Assembly (NCBI RefSeq): GCF_009389715.1
Contig: NC_052392.1
Span: 37,001,360-37,065,359 of the forward strand
Reading direction: 5' to 3'
DNA length: 64,000 bases
Origin: Phoenix dactylifera
Taxonomy: Eukaryota; Streptophyta; Magnoliopsida; Arecales; Arecaceae
The notes beneath the pieces are model-generated. The model was given only the letters and a program-made list of their open reading frames with translations, did not search any database and had not been told where the DNA came from. Made by a program: the position numbers and the translations under genes. This document shows positions 46,443 through 57,200 of the stretch, piece after piece; the first letter of the stretch is position 1; each line of letters opens with the position of its first letter.

Positions 46443-48600
46443 CTCAGCTTGCAAGAATCCGCAACACCTCCAAAACCTCCTTTCCTGTCTCTTATGCACT
46501 AATCCACTGCCTGAACATTAATTACGACCCCGATATTCTCATTGAGATAGAGAGAGAGAGTTGATGTGCTGGCCGGAAGGAGAGAATTCTTCCTTGAATG
46601 AAGAAAGGAGAGGAACCTTGCTTTCTAGATTTGGACCCCCGAGATATCCGGTTTCCTTTTTCTGGTTCTTGCTTCATGGAATTTTATGGAAGACTTTAAA
46701 CAGGGGAGGGTGCCAAAATACGCTTGCATCAGGCCATTTAATGTACCACTAGGATCATTTGGGTCAGTTCAAATTAGAAGTGTAGAAGAAAAGGATACCA
46801 GAGAGAGGTGAGTTGGCGTTGGAGTGCACGTCAGGGGAGTGGGGAGAGGCGAATTGGCGATGGAACCAATTGCCACCTTGCGTTTTATAGACGTAGCGAC
46901 GCAAACGAGGAGCCGGGGAGGAGGGGGATAAAAGACGAGATAATAAGGAAGAAAATCTCATGTTTTCAGCCGCAGGAAAAATGGAAACGAGTGAAAAGTA
47001 GATCAAAAAGATCTTTGGTTTCATGTTTTTATTCAGACAAAAGACAAAACTAGAGGGGAAAAAACTAAAAAAAGGTTCGAGCCATCATTTTCTCTTTTGA
47101 GATGCTATTAATAATATCCTACACGGTTAGATATTTATATTGAGATAAACAATTAAATTGCACTACATGCATATAAATAATAGTTATAGATTTAAATTTA
47201 TATATCTAAATTATATTAGTAATATCTAATAATATCATATTATGAATATACTATTCCATATAATATACTTTACAGTTAAAGACTGTTAGCTTCGTTAGGT
47301 GGAACCTCTCGTACGTCAAAAGATTTGTTCTTCAAGAAGATCCAAGATTCGAATCCTGGATATTGTTCGTATTATAGTTCATATAATTATGTTTTAACTG
47401 CAGTTAAAAGATACCTGTAGTTTAAATACAGTAACTGAAATACATTATTCTCAATGATTCTTAGAATTGTATATCATGAAATGGGAAAAAAAATTTACTT
47501 CCATTCTGATATCATGAAATGATTCTGATACCTGTAGCCAAAAGATCATTCCTTTTCCCTTCTCTTTTTTTTTCACTGAACCCATGCCCATGGGCACATC
47601 TAATGCATGAATACATCACCAAACGCATGCAGCGCACCTTTTCTAATCTCCCCAATCCCTCAAAGAAGATAAAATTATCACCTCAGTATTGACCTTCTAG
47701 CTGCAACTAAAGAAAAGAGATAAAACTCTTGGATGGTTATCAAAAAGAAATGCCACCATAACATAAGGGGTCTTTAAAGCTATATTTGGTTGGGAGAAGT
47801 TGAACTTTAGAATGAAAATAGAAATAAGCAACTTCCATTTTTATTTTGATTCTAAAGGAGAATGAAAATACCCTAATCCTCCAAAACTTAATTCCCATCA
47901 TGAACCAAATACGTTGAAGAATTAATATAACTATTCTGATGCAGAGTGCAGGTTGAAATTTTTATATGGCAAGAAAAGGCATTTAATTTGCACATCAATA
48001 AAACTTAAATAAAGGGAGAAGAAGGGTCGCGCAGGTGAAGAGCGGTTTCTTTTGTTTTCCAGTTTTAGATCATTTATTGCTTCTTAATTTGTTTTAGTAA
48101 CATCACTTGAGAGCCGTTGCTAAATTGATGGGGAAAAAATGTAATGGAAAGATTTTAGTTACGAATGGAATAAACGGATGGGTACGATAAGATTTGAAAA
48201 GATCCACATTCTCCTTATTTGCTACAAGTATTTTGGTTATGAATAAATGGATGAGTATGATAAGGGCACTTCCTTTGATTATTTAAACAATTTCATATAT
48301 GTTATGAAACGGGAATGTTGCTCAATTTGTACATTAAATATTTGATATAACACTTACCATATATTTTATTAGTTTTTAAGATCCTTTATTTGAATAAATT
48401 GAAAATGGTTTTGTTATTTATATGAGGAAGATCAAAAACTCCTACTATTTGTTTTTAGGATGACCGGTCAAAAATTTCTACTATTTGGTTTTAAAAGTGC
48501 CCTAGATGGTATTCAGAAACTATTGCCTTTCTTCACCATGCTTATATATATATATATATATATATATGACAATCAAATCATTTCTTTCTCTTTTTTAGTT
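46443..48600. other. promoter side of the beta-galactosidase gene and intergenic DNA
   Basis: The 5' UTR and promoter should lie just above 46442; a short GA repeat is at 46548-46560. GC-rich sequence at 46800-46930 keeps frames open on both strands without recognisable domains. An (AT)n run lies at about 48544-48567. No gene is supported. Confidence 0.5.
47285..47366 (+). repeat. possible tRNA-derived SINE remnant
   Basis: GTTAGCTTCGTTAGGTGG could be a weak A box, and GATTCGAATCCTGG about 60 bases on is a good B box (GRTTCGAATCC). No tRNA cloverleaf is evident. Weak call. Confidence 0.3.
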
Positions 48601-48654
48601 ATAGAAAGAGACAATATGACGGAGGTATCTGAATTTTTTTACGCAATAAGATGC

Positions 48655-48960
48655 CTTGCCTGTTCTGTTCTATCCCAGCCCAATCATTCATCTTGATAGA
48701 TTTCCTCCATCTTTCTCTCTTTATTTTCTTTTTTTATTGTTTGCTTTTTCTTCTACTCTTCTTCATTCCTTTCTCTCTTTTTTATACCTTCTTTCTTTCT
48801 TTTTCTTTTATTTTATTTTATTTTTTCTTCTTCTTCTTTCTTTCCTTCCCTTCTTTTTCTTCTCCATTCCTTTTTTTTCTTTCCTTTTTTTTTCTTTTTT
48901 TTTCTTTTCTTCATCTTTCCTTGCTTTTTTTTCTTTCTTCTTTCTTTTTCTCTCCCACAT
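48655..48960 (+). repeat. polypyrimidine (T/C) low-complexity tract
   Basis: About 250-300 bases almost purely T and C on the plus strand. Two overlapping frames of 123-136 codons (Phe/Leu/Ser-rich) are by-products. Confidence 0.9.
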
Positions 48961-49386
48961 GGATGATTTCGGAGTTCCAACCTCTTTCCAATCTCATTTT
49001 CTTGCCGGAATGGAATGTGATAGCTAGAATGGCTCCCGTCCTGCCGAGATTAAAACCCTAATGCATGCGAGGCATGTTAAAGTAGATTAGAGATTCTATT
49101 ATCTTGATTTATTCTAGTTCTGATCTGATGGTAAAAATCATACTACATCATGTACAATATCAAATAAGATGCATAGGGAGCCTCACTATAAAATTTTACC
49201 CATAACAAGACCCAAAACTATAGCTATTCTTGGAAATAGAAATCTCGTAAGAGCAAAAGCCTTATCAATATTATTTAACTTGATATACATTGTTGACCCT
49301 TTCTCTATCAACTTAAGATTTTATGATCAATTAGTTACACAATATTGTATCAAAATTCAAGTTTAATGGAGGTCAAGAGTGCAAAT

Positions 49387-50040
49387 CCTCTCCATACTAA
49401 TTATTATTTGATTATTTCAGTTATAATCTTGACTCAAATTATTATTGTCTCTCCTCTCCATACTAATTATTTATTTAATTATCATGGTTATAGTCTTGAC
49501 TCTTTTAAATTATTGTTATCTCTCGACATGCAAGGTTCGAGCTGCATATGAGAGGAGCGTTAAGTCTCCTGCTTATAGTCTCGACTCATTTAAACTTTCA
49601 TGTATCATCAAGCCATCACCACTAATGAAATGCCCATATTATTTGCTCCAAATTCAAAGCAACTCCTATTGTACCCTCTTAAACTCTACTAATTCATCGA
49701 GCAATACTTCATCAAGACCATGAATATAAGCAATGCCATCGCTCACTTGAAGTATAGTTCTTTACATTCTTTTTTAGAAGTAAAGGGAATGGACGGGTGT
49801 TTAGACTCTAGGTTATAGTCTTAACTCATTCAAATTGTTGCTGTTACTCCACGTACATGATTCGAGCTACACATGAAGGAAGAGTTAAGCCTGATGCACA
49901 TTGTTAGCTATTTTTTCTTTCTATAACGGTTTAAACATTTTGGAGCAAATGATTACTCAACAATTGTAACCTTACTTTTAATTATTTTTGCATCCCGATA
50001 TTTGGAGGCATTTGGCTACTCAACAATTGTAACCTTACAT
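49387..50040. repeat. cluster of degenerate direct repeats
   Basis: A 66-bp unit beginning CCTCTCCATACTAATTATT is present twice in tandem (49387, 49453). An 80-bp segment beginning GGTTATAGTCTTGACTC at about 49486 recurs at about 49812. TACTCAACAATTGTAACCTT near 49953 recurs near 50016. The 80-bp segments end CGTTAAGTCT and AGTTAAGCCT, faintly like LTR starts, but no element could be delimited. Confidence 0.65.
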
Positions 50041-51764
50041 CAATGGTTTTTGTCCAACACTGCATAAATTATATGTTAATGAGCTCGCGTCCAATCCATG
50101 GGTAAGAGGTGAGCTCATGTGTGGAGGCCCTTACTAATGGAATAGGTTTAGGTTAGTTTTCCTGCTGCATGAATCTGCCTTGAGCCTAATGACCCCAAGT
50201 ACAAAGACTGTTCGAGTCTATATGGGCCTTTTCTATATGGGCTTGATGGGATCTTAATTGACTAGGCCTGAATTGCACATTAGGCCCATTTCATAGATGG
50301 GCTGGGTAAATTCGCATTAGCCCAACTTGATCCATTTAGTTTCGATCTGATTGGCGAATATAAAGAGCTTGATTTCAACCTGCTCATTGCCTCGTTTTCT
50401 TTCTTTCATAGGTATTGTGGCATGGATGCCGGCGCAAAGGTTAGCTTTTTTGTAGTGTGGACTGGACTTCATCTTTTGGATAGGAAAGAGGCCTTCTAAT
50501 GTTGTTAGTAGTGATAACTTAAGTAGTAATGGATACTTTCATTTAAAACTTGGGATAGTTATAACTCAAATGTTATTTTGAATACGTAGAAATCTGGACC
50601 CTTGTATGATGAAAAGTTTGGTGCTCTGATTCCTAATTAAGTATCTAGTTTTGAGTTAATAGTTGCACTAATATAAGCCACAATCTGTTAATTGTAAGAT
50701 GAATATTCTTTTACACGGCCTTCACTATCAATGTGACTAGAGTATAGGATTTCTTTCAAAACCTTGCATATTTTAAGGCATGTTTGGATATTTCTACAAT
50801 ATTCGTTTGAAAATTCTATAGGATTCATAGATTGAACCGTCCATTTAAGCTTGGGCTTTTTGTTTCTTTCTGCAGACCAAGGCTAGAATTTGGGCTGAAT
50901 TTGAACGAGTTCTTATAAAAATGCAAGATAGAAAGGCCAACAGATCCAATTCCTACAGAATTTTCATTCCGATCATGTAGAAATATCCAAACAGGACATT
51001 TATAGATTAAATCTTATGAAATGTATGGCCATATCCAAATTCAATCACCGTGCTTTCTTTTCATAGCCGCTTACGACTTAAACCCTGCTTCATACACGAT
51101 TAAGCATAGGCTAGAGACTCGCAAATGAAGCGGCCATCAAAAACAAAGGCAAGAAATTAAAAAAAGAAACTTGCTTCAAAATATGTCCTAAATGTAACAT
51201 GACAATAAAACCAACGGGTAAACGTCTCTTTCTCCTCCTACTTTTCACCAACTTCAATCCTATGTATGTTGATGTTTGGCAAGCCACAGGCCACAAAGAT
51301 TTGGACAGACAACTACAAAATCCATTTCGGTTATTACGTAACGTCCGCATGGAGGCAAATGAATAAATTGCCCTTGAACTGTTCTAGACCATGACAAACT
51401 GCACCCAGCCATGCGTGAACTGCACTAAACAATGCCTTACTTTGTCCAGAAACTGCACTAATTGACACTCTACGTTACCCTGCTAAAAACGCATGCTACT
51501 CTTTAATTGTTCTTGAATAATTTTGTTTACTAATTGTATTTATACATAAAAAACCATTTGTTAGCTGCAGACCAGATGGCGACATATGTAGCTAATCACA
51601 TAAGATCTATAACTGTGATCGTTATATATTTTGCCCATGCATGTATTTATTCTAGATTAGCTTAACAAATCCAGTTTACTGAAAAAACAAAAGAACCACT
51701 TGTTTTTCCAGTAAACTCAAGAACGGGCTTGGAAAAGGTTATCCGCTTTTTCTTCGAACCCATC
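50041..51764. other. intergenic DNA, nothing recognised
   Basis: No gene. The part nearest 51765 is promoter for the gene at 51939. Confidence 0.5.
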
Positions 51765-51774
51765 CTATATACAC
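51765..51774 (+). promoter_or_regulatory. candidate TATA box
   Basis: CTATATACAC lies 165 bases before the ATG of the next gene, followed by a (CCCA)n stretch (about 51832-51848) and GA repeats. Position and match fit a plant core promoter; untested. Confidence 0.45.
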
Positions 51775-51938
51775 CACACTGTTGGCTTTTATCCAATGCA
51801 AAGCCAAGAGTGATATTAGAACTTTTGAGCCACCCACCCACCCACCCAGTCTTCTGTTCAAAGATAGCACATATCAGCTGCTACCTTGTAAAGGAGGAGG
51901 TTGAGAGGGAGAGAGAGGAGAGCACATAATCAGATAGT

Positions 51939-52502
51939 ATGGAGGTTGGGAGGGAGATGAACATAGATGAGTCCTTCAAGAAGCCAGGATCCATTCCATT
52001 CAAGTGGGAGATCCAGCCAGGCATTCCTAAGCCTCAACCTTCCCCCACCACCACCCCCTTACCGCTGCCACCGAAGCTCAGGTCATGTCCTTCCATGCTC
52101 CAATCTCAATCCTCCAACCTTCTCTCCCCCTCTGCCTTCACTCCTCAGGCATTCCCCTCTCAAGGTTGCTTCGCCATCCCATTAGTCAAGCGCAGAGATG
52201 ACAAGAAGGGTGTCGAACCAATCGCATGGTTGCAGCGTCGCTCCATGTCTCCTCGCTTTACTCCTCTCTTCTCGTCCCCCTCCGGCAAGTCCATGCAGGG
52301 GAATCGCTCCATGTCTGCTCGCTTTACGCCTCTCTTCTCTTCTCCCTTCGGCAAGTCCATGCAAGCGAATCACTCCATGTCTGCTCGCTTTGCTCCTCTC
52401 TTCTCGTCTCCCTTCGGCAAGTCCATGCAGGCAAAGGATGACATCAAGTTGGACACCTACACTGGCTCTTCTGGAGTAGCTTGCAACAATGGCAGTATAT
52501 AG
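51939..52502 (+). CDS. small plant protein with PGSIPFKWEIQPGIPK motif and three 22-residue repeats
   Basis: A 187-residue single-exon protein. Residues about 16-31 (PGSIPFKWEIQPGIPK) carry the motif that opens a plant-specific family of unknown function (DUF688-like; family name uncertain). A Pro/Ser-rich part follows, then CFAIPLVKRRDDKKG. Residues 101-166 are three near-perfect 22-residue repeats, each SMSxRFxPLFSSPxGKSMQ, rich in Ser and basic residues. The tail is short and hydrophilic. No signal peptide, membrane segment or enzyme motif is visible, so no activity is proposed. A TATA candidate and pyrimidine/GA-rich leader precede it. The downstream LARP gene converges on it from the other strand. 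Confidence 0.75.
   Translation: MEVGREMNIDESFKKPGSIPFKWEIQPGIPKPQPSPTTTPLPLPPKLRSCPSMLQSQSSNLLSPSAFTPQAFPSQGCFAIPLVKRRDDKKGVEPIAWLQRRSMSPRFTPLFSSPSGKSMQGNRSMSARFTPLFSSPFGKSMQANHSMSARFAPLFSSPFGKSMQAKDDIKLDTYTGSSGVACNNGSI
52239..52436 (+). repeat. three tandem 66-bp units inside the coding region
   Basis: Units at 52239-52304, 52305-52370 and 52371-52436 differ by a few substitutions. 66 is divisible by three, so copy-number change keeps the frame. All three plus frames and at least one minus frame stay open across the block. Confidence 0.95.
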
Positions 52503-53082
52503 ATGTATGTAAGAATTAACATCGATGAAATCGATGCCTCGTAGCAGGACTGAATAATCTGAAAAGAAGACATCATCAAGATCTTCACAGGAAGATGGAG
52601 TTGGATTGGTAGCTCTACCAATTAGCTGATCACGTAGTAGCAATTCAAGAAATGAGTGCTTGAAACAAAGGTAACGTGTAAGAAGTTATGAATATAAGCA
52701 TGAAGGTTGCTGTATGATTGAACTTAAAGTCTCTCTCTCTCTATGTACCAAAGTTCATTCCGATTTATTTTCTTATCTGAGTGTCATTCTCTCTGCTTGA
52801 GCTCCTGGTTCATGCAAAGCAGTACAAGGCATAGATTTCGGAATATGACTTCTTGATCCTTCGTGCTTCCTGCATCGGACATCAGGTCCGATTTAACCCT
52901 GTTTTATGATCATTCAACAAGAAAAACTAGGATCGTTGATGCCTTCATATCCTCCAGTAAAAGTCTCAATGTTGCTCTTTCCTGGTGCTGCAGCCGGGAG
53001 GGCGTTAATAAAAACAACAGGTGACAACGTTACCTGAGTTTGGCATGAAGAGAAAGCAGGCCTACCAGACATGATTTTAATT

Positions 53083-53830
53083 GACATAAAGGTCTACCCT
53101 ACTTGATAACGTTACCATAAACGTCATCTCTCTGAGCAGTACATAGACTTAGTCTTCTCCAGAGATAAATAGAGCTGATCCATGAACCAACATCATGACT
53201 CACGACAATTAAATTAGATATCAATAGCACATACCAACACAGATTAGACTCATGTCGTTTGGTTACCAGAAGCCAACCATTTGGATTGGCTAAAACTTGT
53301 AGCAGAGAGCTCCAGAAGCCATTAATCCATTGAGTTTGTTGCTGACCAACAAACTGCTGAATTTTCATCGCTACTGATTGAAGGGACCAGGCAGAAATCA
53401 GAGCCTAACATCAGTATATCATCCCAGCTACTGCTCATAAACTATACATATTGATGACATAAAGGTCTACCCAACATGATAACGCTACTATAAACGTCAT
53501 CTCTCTGAGCAATCCATAGACTTGTCTTCTCCAGAGATAAATAGAGCTGATCCATGAACCAACATCATGACTCACAACGATTAAATTAGATATCAACAGC
53601 ACATACCAACACAGATTAGATTCATGTCGTTTGGTTACCAGAAGCCAACCATTTGGATTCGCTAAAAATTGTAACAGAGAGCTCCAGAAGCCATTAATCC
53701 ATTAAGTTTGTTGCTGACCAACAAACTGCTGAATTTTCATCGCTACTGGTTGAAGGGACCAGGCAGAAATCAGAGCCTAACATCAGTATATCATCCCAGC
53801 TACTGCTCATAAACTATACATATTGATGAC
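53083..53830. repeat. tandem duplication, two copies of about 373 bp
   Basis: Copy 1 starts GACATAAAGGTCTACCC at 53083 and copy 2 the same at 53456; copy 2 ends near 53830. The copies are highly similar, with scattered substitutions. Each holds a perfect hairpin with arms AGTTTGTTG/CAACAAACT and loop CTGAC. The block lies 430 bp beyond the LARP stop codon on that gene's downstream side, so it could be 3' UTR or intergenic. Confidence 0.92.
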
Positions 53831-54261
53831 TTGTTCATCATCCCATTTAATAATTGAGATGATGGTAGCAAACTGTGCAAGCACCGGCATCAAATTCAGC
53901 ACTCCCCATGGAGGTGCCCATATGAGTGACCAAGCCATGCATGTGTAAGCAGAATATGTCAAGTTCAAACAAAATGTATAAATATAATAAATCAAGTACA
54001 CAAATGAATTGTAAGGTAGACTCTTAAGAATATACAACCATCAGTGAAATGCCCTTTCTTGCTCTCTCCAGTCATGATGGAATAGAACATCAAAAAAGTC
54101 AGGGCAGAAACAAATAGGGTTAATATTGACAGTGAAACAAGGTGCTTCATAAGACATCATGCTGTGATTATTGCTGCAATGATGTTAATTCAGCAGCAGT
54201 GTGCTAGCAACCGTTCATTCCAACCTCTCTCTCTCTTCGCAGATAATTGACCTGCGATATT
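53831..54261 (-). other. 3' flank / probable 3' UTR of the LARP gene
   Basis: No other gene is seen between the tandem duplication and the LARP stop codon. Confidence 0.45.
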
Positions 54262-57200
54262 TCAAAATAAATGAACGTAATTTTTGGGTGTACAGTATCT
54301 AGCCCATCCATCTTTCTTCCGCAACTTGCTCTCCTGCACAAAAGATATTACTATAATTAATCCACTCATCTATAAATGCACACCTTGTCCACAATAAAGA
54401 ATCAAACGGCTTATTTAATTTGAAGCCATAAACAACATAGGCAATAGAGAAATTAAAAATCCAAAGATATGTCTCTAGAAAATTTAGCAGGGTTGCACAG
54501 TACAAGAGGATGACAGTGGTTACTGGATCACAATTAGACCTTTGAATCTGATTAAGTCTCAATATATAATCCACAATAACCATAAAAGTGTGCCTTGTCC
54601 ACAGCAAAAGGATTCTAATGACCATCCAATTTAAAGCTATAAACTATATATAGATAATGAATAAATCCAGAGAAACTTACTTGGAGCTCTACACTATCAG
54701 AGGAGGACAATGCTTCTTCAATCACTTTTAAATCCGTTGTTTTTGTGGCAACCTGCAATTCAAAGAATAACAAAATCATAGATTCTATTGCCCATGCGCA
54801 TGTGGGTTTACTCGTGCATGTTCAACAATGGCAGTGCTCACTAGATGAATGTGGACTGCCAAATGCAATAATTACTGAAAGACCTGACTGCCAAAAACAT
54901 TATCAAGCTTTGTCCCAACAACTTATGAAACAGCATGTATCATATCTGACAATAAAAAATTTGCTTTAGAAGAAAATTCTAGACACATATAGTCATCAAA
55001 AAGTTTGCGAGATATTTACTATATGATAGAATCACCTTCTCCAATCTTCAAAAAATCAATTAACATTTTTTTATGGATATTGAAAATGAAGTCAGAAGCC
55101 AGCAATGAATTGTTAGCAGGATAAACAAGAGAGATTTTAGGATGGCCAATTTGTTAATTCATGCATAAAATCTGCTTAGAATTAAAGCCTGAAAATTGAG
55201 CTTTGAAGGATCAAAGGTGCTCCAGATTCTATTATCTTGATTTATTAGGGATATAGAAAATCAGATTTATTGGATTTAGTAATCCTAACTGTCAGGGATT
55301 TGGATGTATTAGCGGCCTTCCTTGATCTCTCTCATCACCCCCTCACATTATTCCTCTCCACAACAACTCCCATTCTCAAAGGCATTGCACAAATATATCA
55401 TCATGCTGCAAACAAGCCCTAGGTCTAAGCAGCAGACTCATGCATGACCAGTGAAACCAGACATTTTAGTTAGCGCATTAAGACAAATGATTAATTGATT
55501 TCCAGTGAAATAAAGGAATAAACAATTTCAAGTCCATATCGACCATGAGAAGAGTAAGCTTCAAAGTTGCCAAAGAAAATAAAATACATTAGGTAACTCA
55601 TATTCATGTTAACATCTTCAATTAAAAAAGAGCAAATTTAAAAAGTTCCTAGCTCAGGTCATGCTCCAAGAAAATTGTAGCAAAAATCTTAATTTAGGAC
55701 AATGGACAAAGGAACAACATAGCTTCAACGTCAAGGTAGAAAACAATAGCCAAAGCAACAAAATATCACATAAATGCCAGAATTACACCAACTAAATCAG
55801 TAAACAACATTACAACATCTACATGAATACATACATAGATACATCCATTGCAACCAAAGCTATGGAACATTTTTACTGGCCCAGCTAGCTATCAATCAGT
55901 CAAAATCAGTTGACAAAAAGATTCTATAACATAAAAGAGGAAATTATGCAAGCACCCTCAAAAAGTAATCAGCATAATTTAAAATGCTCTCTCTGCAGCT
56001 TTTGCCTTTCATTTCTTATCAACTTCGACGTTAATTTAGAAATTAACTTTTCAACTTCTCACATAACAAATGAAGCTATCAAGCTCAACGTTGTCCCCCC
56101 CCCCCCCCACAATAACATATGTTTGCAGCATTCTGCAATAAATACTGCACTAACAAATTTGCTATAAAATGACAAACAATTCTTGCTTTAACAACATTGT
56201 CCGTCTTTACCATTCCTCTTTTATGACCTAACCATGGTCATACTGTCCATCAGACTATATCCACCATGTCAACTTCCCTTTATTTTTCCTCTTCAATTTT
56301 TCATCTGACTGCAATCTAACCTACATTCAGACTTTCAAATACAAACAGTAAGCATCTTTAACTCTATCTGGAGATTAATAATGCAAGCCAGCTATTACAA
56401 CAAGAAGCTTGCCACGAAACTGCCCATGAAGGCTGACGAGCACTTCAAATTTAACTGGTCTGACAATAAGGGTGTGATAATAAGAGTGCCCTAAAACCTA
56501 TCCATTGTTGATATATCGTTAGTAAGTCCAACAACGTATGTTCATAAGCAGTTAAAATTTGTTTCCACAAAGAGTAATCACCACTAACCATTTAAATTTA
56601 AAATAAGGTACACTATGGCAAACCGCCGAGCATTTGCTCGGATGACTATATGTAGAAGGTGGGATTAGTCCCTCCTAATCTCCCAGAAAAAAGGAAAAAA
56701 AGAAAGAAGTATCCTCTGACAAAAATGTGGAGTTCTCAAAGCAAAAGGAAAAACTTAATTGGCAAGGTCTAGTGCCATGCCAAAAATAGTGATTTCATGG
56801 CATTCATTCTTTTGAATAATCATTTTATCAAACCTAATTTTGGCATAACAATTATCTGCTGTTAGGTATGAAATTGAGCTTCTGAAGACCTCATAAGTTT
56901 TAACTATTTTATCTTATTCTCCTCATGAACATGCACATAGTTGAGGGTGGCAATGAGGGCCATAGCTTGCGAGCGACCTGAACCCAAATCAAGATTTTGG
57001 ATATGGATTCAGAAAATGAGCCGAGTAGCCTATATAGTTGGGTTCAAGTCCCAAAGTTAAGATTACTGGGTTGTGTTTGGACATAGGCCAATCCATACTT
57101 GAATTCAACCAGATCATGCACACATGCATGCATGCACAAATAAGATGTATATGTGTGTATCCATGCATTTAAATACATACATTTATCCACACATATGCAT

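Noticed and set aside
48651..49061. 136- and 123-codon Phe/Leu/Ser-rich frames
   Set aside because: Consequence of a T/C-only tract.
52182..52643. 153-codon minus frame opposite the gene at 51939
   Set aside because: Created by the 66-bp repeats being open in several frames. The plus frame has the recognisable motif and a promoter-like upstream region.
53099..53368. 89-codon minus frame in the 373-bp duplication
   Set aside because: Protein-like in parts but interrupted in the second copy; no family recognised.
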